Assembly (NCBI GenBank): GCA_937128505.1
Contig: CAKZMM010000084.1
Span: 62,001-126,000, forward strand
Source of the DNA: an uncultured Thermogutta sp.
GTDB taxonomy: Bacteria; Planctomycetota; Planctomycetia; Pirellulales; Thermoguttaceae
Direction: 5' to 3'
DNA length: 64,000 bases
Part shown: positions 47,932 through 57,359 of the stretch, one piece after another
Layout of the letters: every line of letters begins with the position of its first letter
Numbering within the stretch: position 1 is the first letter of the stretch
Notes under the pieces: generated by a model
The model's input: only the letters and a program-made list of their open reading frames with translations
Told to the model about the DNA's origin: nothing
Databases searched by the model: none
Program-made: the position numbers and the translations under genes

Positions 47932-48936
47932 ATGACTCTTGAAGAACTCGTACTCGAGATACGGCACATCCACGATCAGCTACGTGGGCATCTTGCCGCA
48001 AGCTGTGAGGCGGAATCCACGCGGGTTTTGTCGGCGGTCGAGCGGGAGGAATCGGGCGATACCATTTATCGCTTGGATAAGATCGCGGAACCGCTTTTGC
48101 TTCGGCTCTTTGAAAACCTGGCGAGGAAGGAACCGCTTGTCCTAGTTGCCGAGGGTTTGCCTTCCGAAGGCATTCAGTTACCGCGGGGAAAGACGGATGT
48201 GCCGGCACGTTGGAGGGTGATTGTTGACCCGATCGACGGAACCCGCGGGTTAATGTACCAGAAACGAAGCGCTTGGATTTTGACAGCCGTTGCGCCGGAT
48301 CGCGGTCCGGAGACGCGACTGCGAGAGGTCGTGCTAGCTGTACAAACAGAGGTGCCGTTGGTCAAGCAGCATTTGTGCGACCAGCTTTGGGCTATTCGAG
48401 ATAGGTGTGTGGTTGCTGAGCGATTGAATCGATTTAGTGGTGACCGCACGGCATTTCGCCCCAACCCCTCGTCGGCAACCACGTTGCTTCACGGATATGC
48501 CATGTTGAGCCGGTTTTTCCCGGGTGCTCGCGATCTAATCGCCGCGGTTGAGGAAGAAATGCTTTTCGATTTGCTCGGGCCTCAACCGGCGGGAAAAGCC
48601 TTGTGTTTCGAAGATCAATATGCCTGCTCCGGTGGGCAGTTTTATGAGCTGGCCATGGGGCACGATCGCTTTAACGGCGATATTCGCCCCTTATTAGCAG
48701 AGGAACTGCGACGCCGCGGTCGGCCTGTGGGACTGTGCTGCCATCCGTACGATGTTTGCACGGCTTTGATCGCCGAGCAACTCGGCATTGTGCTGACCGA
48801 TCCGTGGGGAGAGCCGCTTGATTGCCCCCTGAACCTAGAAAGCGATGTAGCATGGGTGGGCTATGCGAATGAAGAACTCCGTCGTGTGGTAGAGCCGGTC
48901 TTTCAACGGGTCCTTCGGCAGCATGGGTTGCTGTGA
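47932..48936 (+). CDS. Inositol monophosphatase superfamily enzyme
   Basis: 334 residues, rather longer than the usual ~265. The superfamily metal motif is DPIDGTRGLMYQKRSAW (Asp-Pro-Ile-Asp-Gly-Thr), preceded by a region with LVLVAEGLPSEG that supplies the metal-binding Glu. A C-terminal WGEPLDCPLNLESDVAWVGYAN corresponds to the second conserved block (W-D...G..L). Members dephosphorylate inositol phosphates, fructose 1,6-bisphosphate, PAP or histidinol phosphate; here Arg-Gly-Leu-Met replaces the common N-F after GT, so the substrate class is unclear. It sits between galT and the arabinokinase-like gene, so a sugar phosphate is plausible. Start chosen at the first ATG that leads into LEELVLEIRHIHD. 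Confidence 0.87.
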   Translation: MTLEELVLEIRHIHDQLRGHLAASCEAESTRVLSAVEREESGDTIYRLDKIAEPLLLRLFENLARKEPLVLVAEGLPSEGIQLPRGKTDVPARWRVIVDPIDGTRGLMYQKRSAWILTAVAPDRGPETRLREVVLAVQTEVPLVKQHLCDQLWAIRDRCVVAERLNRFSGDRTAFRPNPSSATTLLHGYAMLSRFFPGARDLIAAVEEEMLFDLLGPQPAGKALCFEDQYACSGGQFYELAMGHDRFNGDIRPLLAEELRRRGRPVGLCCHPYDVCTALIAEQLGIVLTDPWGEPLDCPLNLESDVAWVGYANEELRRVVEPVFQRVLRQHGLL

Positions 48937-49248
48937 CCATAGCGCTGGGGTAGACACGCCTCATATCGAGTTTCGGTTCGGGTGTAACCGCTGACGCTGA
49001 ATAAAAGAAGCTAGTCTGCCGCTCATTGTTCGGGGGAAATAGCCATAGCGAATTTTGCGTGTTTTAAGAATCGTTTCACACGAGGGACTGATAAGCTAAT
49101 TCGCTACTTGGGACTGATAAAGTGTTTCAATATGTAGTGTAGGACCATAAGACTGTTTCGATACGTTTCAATGCTAGACTGTTGGAATAGGTGGCACTGA
49201 TAGAACGTTATAGTCCGTGAGATTGATCAACTATTGGAAGTTGTGTCA
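48937..49248. other. Intergenic region
   Basis: About 310 bases. Short related words (gactgataaa, actgttggaa, gtttcaatat) recur; nothing else recognised. Confidence 0.45.
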
Positions 49249-50742
49249 ATGTCGCAGTTCCAGTTGACGGCAGTTCAAACACGCGAAGATGTACAGAAGT
49301 TTCTCGAGTCGCTCGAAGCGTACACGGATCCTCAAAAGTTGACAGATTTAACGGGAAAAGAGGAACCTTTAGTTAGAAAAGATCTTCCTTTGGTAATTGC
49401 TCGGGCCCCCGGTCGACTTGATGTCATGGGGGGTATTGCGGACTACAGTGGTTCCTTGGTCCTGGAGCTCCCCCTTTCGGAGGCAACCTTTGTCGCAGCC
49501 CAACCGTACGAAGCCCCTGTGTTGATGGTGGTGAGTCTTCCGGGCACGGATCGCCCTTTGCGTACCGCGGAACTTCCCTTGGATTTAATCGAACGGGGAA
49601 CACTGGCAGACTACGAAACTGCCGGCCAGTATTTTTGCCAATCAGATGACGCTCGGTGGGCAGCATATGCGGCCGGGGTGTACCTCGCTCTGGTTTATGA
49701 GGGAAAATTGCGCCCGTCGGGCGGGGTGAAGTTGATCATTGGATCGGACGTACCTGAGGGAAAGGGCGTTAGTTCCTCAGCGGCTTTGGAAGTAGCTTCC
49801 ATGATGGTTGTTGCGGCTCTGCACGGAGTGGAATTGGAGGGCCGCGAATTAGCCATCCTTTGTCAGCGGGTTGAGAACCGGCTTGCTCGGGCTCCTTGCG
49901 GAGTCATGGACCAAATGACGGTTGCCCTCGGTGGAGAGAATCAGCTTCTCGCGCTGCGATGTCAACCGGCAGAGTTATTGCCAACTGTGCCGATTCCTGA
50001 TGGTCTGCGTTTTTGGGGAATTGATTCCGGGGTTCGACACAGCGTATCCGGAGCAGATTACACGTCTGTTCGCATCGGGGCCTTCATGGGCTACCGCATC
50101 ATTGCAGAATTGAAAGGCTGGACAGTGCGGCCGGGAACGCGTCCTGGGCTTGTTGAGGTTGTCGATCCATTGTGGCATGGCTACCTGGCGAACATCCGAC
50201 CGGCGGAATTCACCGCGGAATTTGCCCGGGCATTGCCTGAAAGAATGAAGGGTGGAGAATTTCTCCAGCAATGCGGGGGCACAACCGACCCGGTAACGGA
50301 AGTTCAACCCGATCGCGACTATCCGGTGTTTTATCCCACGGCTCACCCGATTTATGAGAATGATCGCGTTGAGCGATTTGCCGAACTATTGAAGGACCCC
50401 AATTTACCGGAATCCCTTGAGAAACTTTGCGAATTGGGAAATTTGATGTACGAGTCGCACGACAGCTATTCGCGATGTGGTTTGGGGACACCTCAGACCG
50501 ACCTTTTGGTCGATTTGGTCCGGCAGCGTGGCCCTGAAAGAGGACTTTTCGGTGCCAAAATTACGGGCGGTGGTTCCGGCGGTTGCGTCGCCGTATTGGG
50601 AAAGGTCGGAGCAGAAGTGGCGATTGCGGAAATCTGCGAAATATATGCTCAAACTACGGGCTACCGTCCCTATGTATTTGCGGGTAGCTCGCCTGGGGCT
50701 GTTCGCTTTGGGGTGATTAGAATTGAACAAGAAGCTGCGTGA
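49249..50742 (+). CDS. GHMP sugar kinase resembling the kinase domain of plant L-arabinokinase
   Basis: About 497 residues from the ATG at 49249 (GGAAG about eight bases upstream). Kinases of this superfamily phosphorylate C1 of galactose or related sugars. Motif 1 reads APGRLDVMGGIADYSGSLVL (Gly55-Gly68) instead of the galactokinase GRxNLIGEHTDY. Motif 2 is VPEGKGVSSSAALEVASM (Ser175-177 loop), then ENRLARAPCGVMDQMT, FWGIDSGVRHSVSGADY, and motif 3 GAKITGGGSGGCVAVLG. From memory these motif variants are those of plant L-arabinokinase (ARA1), which makes L-arabinose 1-phosphate. Galactokinase or another aldose kinase cannot be excluded. A UDP-sugar-type transferase (GalT) lies 2 kb upstream on the same strand, and a GH127 arabinofuranosidase lies 18 kb away. 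Confidence 0.88.
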   Translation: MSQFQLTAVQTREDVQKFLESLEAYTDPQKLTDLTGKEEPLVRKDLPLVIARAPGRLDVMGGIADYSGSLVLELPLSEATFVAAQPYEAPVLMVVSLPGTDRPLRTAELPLDLIERGTLADYETAGQYFCQSDDARWAAYAAGVYLALVYEGKLRPSGGVKLIIGSDVPEGKGVSSSAALEVASMMVVAALHGVELEGRELAILCQRVENRLARAPCGVMDQMTVALGGENQLLALRCQPAELLPTVPIPDGLRFWGIDSGVRHSVSGADYTSVRIGAFMGYRIIAELKGWTVRPGTRPGLVEVVDPLWHGYLANIRPAEFTAEFARALPERMKGGEFLQQCGGTTDPVTEVQPDRDYPVFYPTAHPIYENDRVERFAELLKDPNLPESLEKLCELGNLMYESHDSYSRCGLGTPQTDLLVDLVRQRGPERGLFGAKITGGGSGGCVAVLGKVGAEVAIAEICEIYAQTTGYRPYVFAGSSPGAVRFGVIRIEQEAA

Positions 50743-51229
50743 ATTAGGGCCGAGAAAGATCCTGGTAACTATCCGCCGCTAAACTTACGAGTTCTTTCTG
50801 AGTTTGCAACTAGAATGCGTGCCTTTTCGCCCGGAGAAAAGTTTTACGGGTGGGGCAATTCCGAAGAGTTTAAGTTTCCGGGAATATCGGGCGAACGGGC
50901 AAAAAGCGGAAACTGAATCGCGAAAGACGGTAGCTGAAAAAAACCAAAAGTGGCAACGATGGAGGATTTGGGGGGATTTGGCTCGTAAGTGCAACGGGGC
51001 AAACCAATTCCGGCAAAGAATGTTTTCTTGAAAATTTTGCGTCTTGGGATTAATCTGAATTAAAGTTGGCGTAATGGTGCATTAAATCCGCTCAAGTTTT
51101 CGACTCAACCGATCGCAAGCCGAATCTGGATCGCTGCTTGTCGCGGTTAGGTGTCTCGGGCTAGCGGCGTATTCGATGATTAGACAGTCATTCAGACAAT
51201 TAACAACAAAGCTTCGCGGAGAAATCAAG
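50743..51229. other. Intergenic region
   Basis: No supported gene. Precedes the exported DUF1598-like gene and should carry its promoter. Confidence 0.5.
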
Positions 51230-52597
51230 ATGTTTGGGTGGGCACTGAAGGCCGATTGGAAACACGGACGCGCGGGGGCAATCCTCCTCGTTGTAATGGT
51301 GACGGGTTTGGTAGCCGCAACCTCAGCGCAGGCTCAGCAATTCTTAAACCAGCGTGCAGTAGGGGGTGTACTAGTGGACCCCAGCGGGATGCTTTCCAAA
51401 GCGGGCCTGAGTGATCTTCAGGAGATTCGCAAGGTCCTTAGTGAAGCCAGCTCGGTAATTCCCCCGGGAATGCGGGCCCGCGCCGAGATGCGTAAGGTGT
51501 CGTTGGCTCGCTTGGGCCAAGCGATCCGCGAGGCGGCCACAAGCGGTAAGGATTTGCCGGCCGAAGTGCAATGTCTGGCAGGGTTGCAAACCATTCACTA
51601 TGTCATCGCCGACCCCGAGACCAAGGACATATTTTTGGTTGGCATTGGTGAGGGTTGGAAGCCGGGGCCCAATGGCAGCTTAATTGGTCTGGAAAGTGGC
51701 GAAGCCATCATGCTTTTGGATGATCTTGTGGTGGCGTTGAGGGCCACTCATACCCCGCAGCCGCAAGTCATTAGTTGCTCCATTGATCCAAGTGCGGAGG
51801 CTCTGCGGCGCTTGCGGGCGTTTGCAAACCGGGTCCCACGGGGCGCAAACCCGCAAGCCATTGCTCAAGACCTCGAGAGAATATTGGGGCCTCAGCAAAT
51901 TACCATTACGGGGGTACCTTCGGAAAGTCATTTTGCGCGGGTCCTGGTGACATCGGATTATCGGCTCAAGCGTTTGGGGCTGGCATTGGATCCGTCGCCG
52001 GTTCCGAATTTGCCGGGCTTTATGGAGTTCATGGGACCGCGGGTGAATTCCACGCTTATGCCCCGGTGGTGGTTAGCTCCGGCGGCAGGGAATTTGAGCC
52101 GAGATCCGGAGGGGCTGATATGGGAGCTACCCGAGGTTCGGGTTCAGGCCTTCACGGAGAACGATTATCTCAACAGCCGGGGCGAAAAGGTGACCGGAGG
52201 TGTAGCCGATCCGGCCGCTCAAAAGTGGGCCAATCTCGTAACCGAGCGGTATGGGCAGCTTTCGCGCGCCGAGCCGGTGTTCGCCCAGTTGCAGAATTGT
52301 ATGGAGCTTGCAGTAGTCGCTGCTTTGTTGGCTCAAGAACGTTTGGCCGAACGGGTGGGGCTAGACTTATCTCCCTTCTTGGATACGCAGCTATTCACCC
52401 CAGTAAGTTTCACGCCCCCCAGTAAGGTAGCAAGCCAATCGTTCGTGGTTCGAAAAGGGGACACCAGCTTGGTCGCTTGCGGGGGTGTGGAGATCAATCC
52501 GTGGAAAATCGTAAGCCGCGTCGAGCAGAAGGATGAACTCAGTAGGGTTCGTTCAGTAGCCACTATCTCAGACGCTAACACGTGGTGGTCGAATTAA
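51230..52597 (+). CDS. Exported protein of a planctomycete family (resembles DUF1598)
   Basis: About 455 residues from the ATG at 51230, with GGAGA seven bases upstream; a further ATG at 51176 lacks one. The signal peptide is at about residues 12-34 (RAGAILLVVMVTGLVAATSAQA, cleaved near AQAQ). The mature part starts QQFLNQRAVGGVLVDPSGML, followed by a segment with GLQTIHYVIADPETKDIFLVG and a Leu/Arg-rich helical middle (LRRLRAFANRVPRG). I recall this pattern from a family confined to planctomycetes, labelled DUF1598, of unknown function. No catalytic motif is visible. The gene stands alone, with a convergent sigma factor 170 bases downstream. Confidence 0.82.
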   Translation: MFGWALKADWKHGRAGAILLVVMVTGLVAATSAQAQQFLNQRAVGGVLVDPSGMLSKAGLSDLQEIRKVLSEASSVIPPGMRARAEMRKVSLARLGQAIREAATSGKDLPAEVQCLAGLQTIHYVIADPETKDIFLVGIGEGWKPGPNGSLIGLESGEAIMLLDDLVVALRATHTPQPQVISCSIDPSAEALRRLRAFANRVPRGANPQAIAQDLERILGPQQITITGVPSESHFARVLVTSDYRLKRLGLALDPSPVPNLPGFMEFMGPRVNSTLMPRWWLAPAAGNLSRDPEGLIWELPEVRVQAFTENDYLNSRGEKVTGGVADPAAQKWANLVTERYGQLSRAEPVFAQLQNCMELAVVAALLAQERLAERVGLDLSPFLDTQLFTPVSFTPPSKVASQSFVVRKGDTSLVACGGVEINPWKIVSRVEQKDELSRVRSVATISDANTWWSN

Positions 52598-52767
52598 ATT
52601 CTGAGTTTTCTCACGCATGACCAGCCACCACAACCACCAGAGGAAGCGCAATTCAAGAAAAGATATGAGCTTGCGGTCCGTCAGTGGCATTAGCCCACTG
52701 CCGAATGGAAAATCTGTCGTCTGTTGGACCGGCGATCACAGTGTCGAAAAGCTCTGCCTAATGGGCT

Positions 52768-53655
52768 TTAGAGCTGTGCAGTCTTGTGAGAATGAACCAC
52801 CGACGGTTCTAGGCTCTCCTTCCCTTCGAGCACCTGAGCCAATTTTCTGAGCGCTTCCGTTTCGATTTGCCGTACTCGTTCCCGCGTTAACCCGAGGGTT
52901 TCGCCGATCTCTTTCAGAGTCCTCGGCCCATTATCATCGAGCCCAAACCGCATTCGGAGCACCGTCGCTTCGCGCGGGTCCATCGTCTCCAATTTCGCCA
53001 GCACTTGCCGCAGACTATCGTTTTCCACCAGTTGCTCCTCGGGGGTGCGGGCCTGCTCGTCCATGAGGATTTCGCCCAAAGACCAGCCGTTTTCCGACTG
53101 GTCCGATTGAGCCGTAAGATTGTAAATGCGAATAGCCTTCTTAATAATAGGAAGCTTCTTACGCGGAATTCCGAGGACCCGGGCCACTTCCTCTGGTGTG
53201 GGGGATCGACCCAATTCCTCACTAAGGCGGGCACTCGCTCGGCGCCATTTGGAGAGCAATTCGACCATGTATGCTGGAATACGAATAGTCTTTGCGCAGT
53301 TGATGAGCGCTCGCTTGATAGATTGTTTGATCCAATAGCTTGCGTACGTAGAAAACCGGGTACCCATCGCCGGATCAAAACCCTCGACGGCGCGGAGGAG
53401 CCCGAGGTTTCCCTCTTCGATGAGATCTTGAAGGCTGAGGCCTTTGCCTGTATAGCTCCGCGCAATATTCACTACAAGCCGTAAATTTGCGCGGACCATC
53501 CGATCCCGTGCTTCCGGATCTCCCCTCCCAATCGCGATAGCTAATTCTTGTTCTTCCTCGGGAGTCAGCAGCGGAGTTTCATTGATCTCCCGAAGGTAGG
53601 TTTCCAGCGGGGATTGCGTCGCGGTGGCGGAATGTTTGGCTCGAAGTGGCTTCAT
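52768..53655 (-). CDS. RNA polymerase sigma-70 family factor (group 1/2-like)
   Basis: 295 residues, with no region 1.1. Region 1.2 reads DPLETYLREINETPLL-like (SPLETYLREINETPLLTPEE), region 2 contains RDRMVRANLRLVVNIARSY, DLIEEGNLGLLRAVEGFDP and FSTYASYWIKQSIKRAL (-10 recognition and melting), region 3 has LSEELGRSPTPEEVARVLG, and region 4 is TLKEIGETLGLTRERVRQI (the -35 helix-turn-helix). The short length and missing 1.1 suit a group 2 alternative factor similar to RpoS or the small SigA-like copies. It is a single cytoplasmic gene with no anti-sigma neighbour. Confidence 0.96.
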   Translation of the reverse strand: MKPLRAKHSATATQSPLETYLREINETPLLTPEEEQELAIAIGRGDPEARDRMVRANLRLVVNIARSYTGKGLSLQDLIEEGNLGLLRAVEGFDPAMGTRFSTYASYWIKQSIKRALINCAKTIRIPAYMVELLSKWRRASARLSEELGRSPTPEEVARVLGIPRKKLPIIKKAIRIYNLTAQSDQSENGWSLGEILMDEQARTPEEQLVENDSLRQVLAKLETMDPREATVLRMRFGLDDNGPRTLKEIGETLGLTRERVRQIETEALRKLAQVLEGKESLEPSVVHSHKTAQL

Positions 53656-54534
53656 CGTGGATGCGGCGTTGAATTTACACTCTTGGGTAAAGACTCCTCT
53701 CGATCACTGAGAACTATCGACCCTGGAGGTGGATTTCTCCACCGAACCCCTGCGGCGAACAACCAAACCGGCTATGCATGGCTTGCGGAGATTGACGATC
53801 AGGCGAATAAGCAGATTATGCGGAGGGATCCCTGCAACCTAAGTTCTGGCGACGGATACCGCTCTTCCCCGACGGAGGTTTTCAAGAGTCGTTTTTGCGG
53901 ATTGCCGAAGGTGCCTTTCGACTTTAAACCGTCGTGCAATCGAGCGGGAGGTGGTCCAAAAAAAAGCTTAAATCCGTACAGACGCGGTCAGGAACTCAGC
54001 AAGGAAAAGATTAAGAGATTGAAGAAGACGATAAAAACAGAAATGACGGGCACGCAAGATTCCATCGCCCCAGTTGATCATGGACGCCCCGCTTTCGACC
54101 TGCGCGAGCACCCGCAACGATTGAACAGATCGGCAAGGTCAAAACAATCGCGTGTTAAACTCCGACGATAACTGCCAAATACCCCAAATTGAACCGAGGG
54201 AAGAATCGGGGATAAAGGTGCGGCGCGATGCACAGTACTCGGCTTGCTCCCCCGCATTCAAGCTTTTTTCACCGTTTTTCAAAGTTTTTTCAGCGGCTAT
54301 CCTACCCGTATATCGTGCCTTTACCGACCCGCACCCCACGGGGACGATCCGAACGTCTGGGTGAATCCGTCGGAGTTCCCTATGGTAACTTACGAACCCC
54401 TCCCAAAGTGCGCTACGAGGCTTTCAGGCCCACTATTTGTTTCCATCTTACGCGACTGCCCCCCGAGAGCTACGGGGACAAGACGAGATAAAAGCTGGGG
54501 AATACCCACAGGAACTGCTTCGCCATGTCCGCAT
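53656..54534. other. Intergenic region
   Basis: No supported gene in about 0.9 kb, although plus-strand frames run through it (for example 53548-54171), mostly overlapping the sigma gene. No repeat or RNA was recognised. Confidence 0.5.
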
Positions 54535-55026
54535 CTATTCTTCAAAGACCGGAGTCCCAAACGCAATGGGCGGCCGATGCGTATCAGAACTACTAATTGA
54601 AGTGATTCGCCAGCCGGTACCTTCCTGGCTCACCGTAAATTGCTGAACCTCGTTACGGTCGGCATAAATCAACTCCGTACGAATCCTCACGGTGTTTTCG
54701 TTCACCGGTTGCGGGGAATAGATGGCAAGCCCTTTCAATCCCTTGGTGGTCTGACGTAGCTGCTCTTCGAAACGCTCGCGAGCCATTTGCTGACGAAGGC
54801 CCTCGAGCGAGCGGCGAAGCTCCCCCGAGCAAAGCTTCAGGCATCTTTTGCTATCACCCCGGCTGGCCGCATCGAAGAATTGCCGAATGCTATCCTCCGG
54901 CTTTTCCGGACCTCCGGGATCTGACCGAAGTGCCCAAGCTAGGCCAAGCAGTAGTCCCAACGTTATCCATGGTATCCACCGGACAAACGGGGGGCGTCTC
55001 TCCGGCTTTTCACTGCATCTATCCAC
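54535..55026 (-). CDS. Small membrane-anchored protein, NTF2/DUF4878-like
   Basis: 163 residues. A single hydrophobic helix, about residues 16-33 (WIPWITLGLLLGLAWAL), anchors it. The rest starts with PEDSIRQFFDAASRGDSKRC, a helix seen in NTF2-like and DUF4878-type domains, followed by a helix and three to four strands (ENTVRIRTELIYADRN, EVQQFTVSQEGTGWRITSI). It is the last gene of the minus-strand set ATPase-SPFH, hflC, hflK, with a 125-base gap after hflK. The domain is expected outside the cytoplasm, where the SPFH domains are. Its function is unknown; it could be an accessory subunit. Confidence 0.72.
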   Translation of the reverse strand: MDRCSEKPERRPPFVRWIPWITLGLLLGLAWALRSDPGGPEKPEDSIRQFFDAASRGDSKRCLKLCSGELRRSLEGLRQQMARERFEEQLRQTTKGLKGLAIYSPQPVNENTVRIRTELIYADRNEVQQFTVSQEGTGWRITSISSSDTHRPPIAFGTPVFEE

Positions 55027-55151
55027 CTCGTGCGGCTCCTGCGTTAGAGGGGCCGATCAAAGGCCAAACGAAAGCTCAATCGCGTATTTGCCCAAAGGTT
55101 CCTTAAAGTCAGCATGCCGACGCAACGGTCAGATAGGCAAGCAAGCTTTTG

Positions 55152-56117
55152 TCACTCGATTTCGATGAGGCTCAGCCCCGCCTGCTCGGAAGTTTCGCGG
55201 TCCAAAACGATTTTGCGCAACCGCGGTAGGATTCTCTCCAAACTTTCCCAGTAAAGCCGCCGAAGGTTCGCCGCTCGATTGGTGCCCAACTCCCCGACCA
55301 TCTGAAGGAATCGATCCCGATTCCCTTGGGCTCGCGCGAGAATTTCGTTCCCGTGGCTTTCCGCTTCCTGCAACAAACGGTCAGCCTCTCCGCGCGCTTT
55401 GGGCAGCAAGCTGTTGGCGTAGCTTTGCGCTTCGTTGACCAGGCGCTGAGCGTCCTCTCGCGCAGCGGTTACCTCACGAAAGGCATTCGCTACTTCTGCC
55501 GGCGGACTTAAACCCTCCAAGGATATGGACATGATCTCTACTCCCAAGCCGTATTGATCCAAGATTTCCTGCACAGTTCGCTGCGCAGAACTTTGGAGGG
55601 TTAGCCGATCCACGGTCAGCACACTATCCACCCCCGATCGCGACATCAGCTCGCAAAAAACAGAGGTCGTGACCATCGCAACTGTTTGCGGTACATCCAC
55701 GCAGGCGAATAGGTAGGCGTGACAATCGCGGATCCGGTACTGAGCGATTCCCGACAAAAGAATTAAATTGTAATCGCCGGTCAGACACTCGAGTTCCTGC
55801 GGCTGAATTCTCCGCCCCAAGGATCGCTCCATGAGTAGGCCGCCAATCGGCACCCGCTTGTGCTCGAAGACCCGGAGGCGATCGACGCGATCTAGCGGTA
55901 CGGGGAGTCCCCAATGGAGCCCTGGCCCAACCACCCCGGGAATTGCCCTGCCGAACCGCCTCACAACGGCTCGCTCGTTCGGTTGCACCACGTAAAAACC
56001 GGTTGCCAGATAAACAACTATCCCCCACGGCAGTGCCCGAAAAAGCCACCCGCGGATTTTCGCGCCCGCGCCTTTTTTACGAACCAAGGTCCGTTTATCT
56101 TCGTAAGTGCGGTGCAT
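55152..56117 (-). CDS. hflK: HflK-like SPFH-domain membrane protein
   Basis: 321 residues. A cytoplasmic basic N-terminus, one transmembrane helix (about residues 27-48, WLFRALPWGIVVYLATGF), then an SPFH domain outside the cytoplasm: VVQPNERAVVRRFGRAIPGVVGPGLHWGLP, GDYNLILLSGIAQYRIRD and DQYGLGVEIMSISLEGLSPP. A long charged coiled coil follows (FREVTAAREDAQRLVNEAQ, ARGEADRLLQEAESHG), ending in RLRKIVLDRE. HflK and HflC form a large ring-shaped complex that modulates the FtsH protease in Escherichia coli. Here it is 79 bases downstream of an HflC-type gene and ~1.2 kb from the ATPase-SPFH fusion, in one operon. Confidence 0.93.
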   Translation of the reverse strand: MHRTYEDKRTLVRKKGAGAKIRGWLFRALPWGIVVYLATGFYVVQPNERAVVRRFGRAIPGVVGPGLHWGLPVPLDRVDRLRVFEHKRVPIGGLLMERSLGRRIQPQELECLTGDYNLILLSGIAQYRIRDCHAYLFACVDVPQTVAMVTTSVFCELMSRSGVDSVLTVDRLTLQSSAQRTVQEILDQYGLGVEIMSISLEGLSPPAEVANAFREVTAAREDAQRLVNEAQSYANSLLPKARGEADRLLQEAESHGNEILARAQGNRDRFLQMVGELGTNRAANLRRLYWESLERILPRLRKIVLDRETSEQAGLSLIEIE

Positions 56118-56196
56118 GCTTCAGTCTTTCTAACCCTTTCCCGGCCGGGTCGGAAAACGGATGCCTGTTTGGTCAAAGTGCTCCGTTCACGCTACC

Positions 56197-57144
56197 CTAT
56201 TGCGTTGCGGAAATACCCCCGGGGCCGCGATCCGCAGCCATCGGCGGCACGGTCGTCTCGGCAGGAGGCTGCGTTAAGAGGCGCAAGAGCTCGGAGTCGG
56301 TGGATAGCACGATGGTCGTTTTATCGTCCAAAAAGCGTTCGTAGGCTTCCAAAGTGCGAATCAATTGGTAAAAGCGAGGATCTGTGCCATATGCTTGACC
56401 ATAGATTCGGATCGCTTCAGCCTCGGCTTCTCCTCGAATGCGCTCGGCTTCCGCCTGAGCCTTTGCCAAGAGGACGGTTCGCTCTTTATCGGCACTCGCA
56501 CGGATTTTTATCGCCTGCTCTTCCCCTTCGGCTCGATACTGGCTGGCAATCCTCGCCCGTTCCGTCCGCATCCGTTCGAAAACGCTTTCACGCACTTGAG
56601 CGGGGTAGTTGATCCGCTTAAGTCGCACGTCCACGATCTCAATCCCATAGGCATGCCTGGCCACCCCGCTAACACGCCGATGGACCGCCTCGATCAATTC
56701 GGCAAGCCGATGTTTTTCCGGGTTCACACTGACTAAGGCCTCCAATTCGTTGCGGCCCACTTCCGCGGCCAACTCCGACCATATCAAGTCGTGCAACCGA
56801 GATTCCGCGCCCGGAAAATCGTTTACGGTCTCGAGGAACTTTTGCGGTTCTGCTACCCGCCAACAAACGAACACGTCCAAATCGACATTCTTTTTTTCCT
56901 TTGCAAGAAACTCCGATGGCCGTGGATCATACATCTGTAATCGTCGATCAATACGAATCACAGACTGGTACGGCAACTTAAAGTGCAGGCCGGCATCGTC
57001 GAGTCGCTCGTTGAGAACGGCAACCGGGCGACCAAATTGCGTGACGATCACCGTCTCGGCCTGATCGACAAAAACTACCGACCTTCCGATGGCCAAAACC
57101 CCCAAGGCGACCAGAAGTAAAACCCACCATCTCATACCGATCAC
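56197..57144 (-). CDS. hflC: HflC-like SPFH-domain membrane protein
   Basis: 315 residues. A near-N-terminal helix (about residues 5-25, WWVLLLVALGVLAIGRSVVFV) is followed by FVDQAETVIVTQFGRPVAVL, LDDAGLHFKLPYQSVIRIDRR, LDVFVCWRV and YGIEIVDVRLKRINYP, the SPFH core, then a coiled coil rich in Glu, Arg and Ala (MRTERARIASQYRAEGEEQ, AKAQAEAERIRGEAEAEAI) and FYQLIRTLEAYERFL. All of this matches HflC. The gene order ATPase-SPFH, hflC, hflK reverses the usual hflK-hflC order and puts the fusion first, as if its SPFH part were the third member of the complex. Confidence 0.95.
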   Translation of the reverse strand: MIGMRWWVLLLVALGVLAIGRSVVFVDQAETVIVTQFGRPVAVLNERLDDAGLHFKLPYQSVIRIDRRLQMYDPRPSEFLAKEKKNVDLDVFVCWRVAEPQKFLETVNDFPGAESRLHDLIWSELAAEVGRNELEALVSVNPEKHRLAELIEAVHRRVSGVARHAYGIEIVDVRLKRINYPAQVRESVFERMRTERARIASQYRAEGEEQAIKIRASADKERTVLLAKAQAEAERIRGEAEAEAIRIYGQAYGTDPRFYQLIRTLEAYERFLDDKTTIVLSTDSELLRLLTQPPAETTVPPMAADRGPGGISATQ

Positions 57145-57359
57145 CCTTCAAATTCCCCGGGCTAAGAGAAAAGCGACCGGCTCCTCGCCAGCGGCACTCA
57201 TAGACCCGATATCTTTCATATTCTTCAGCTTCTTCAGCCCCGTTCAGCATTTTGAAATCGTTCTTACCGCCGGTAACATGAATGGTGATAGCTGCCAGAT
57301 TCCCAAGCTGGCACTAGGCCGCCGAATGCGAATTCCTCAGCGCGGCCCAGCAAAGTCTT

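Noticed and set aside
53548-54171. 207-codon plus-strand gene downstream of the sigma factor
   Set aside because: Its first part is antisense to the sigma gene and the rest is low-complexity without motifs.
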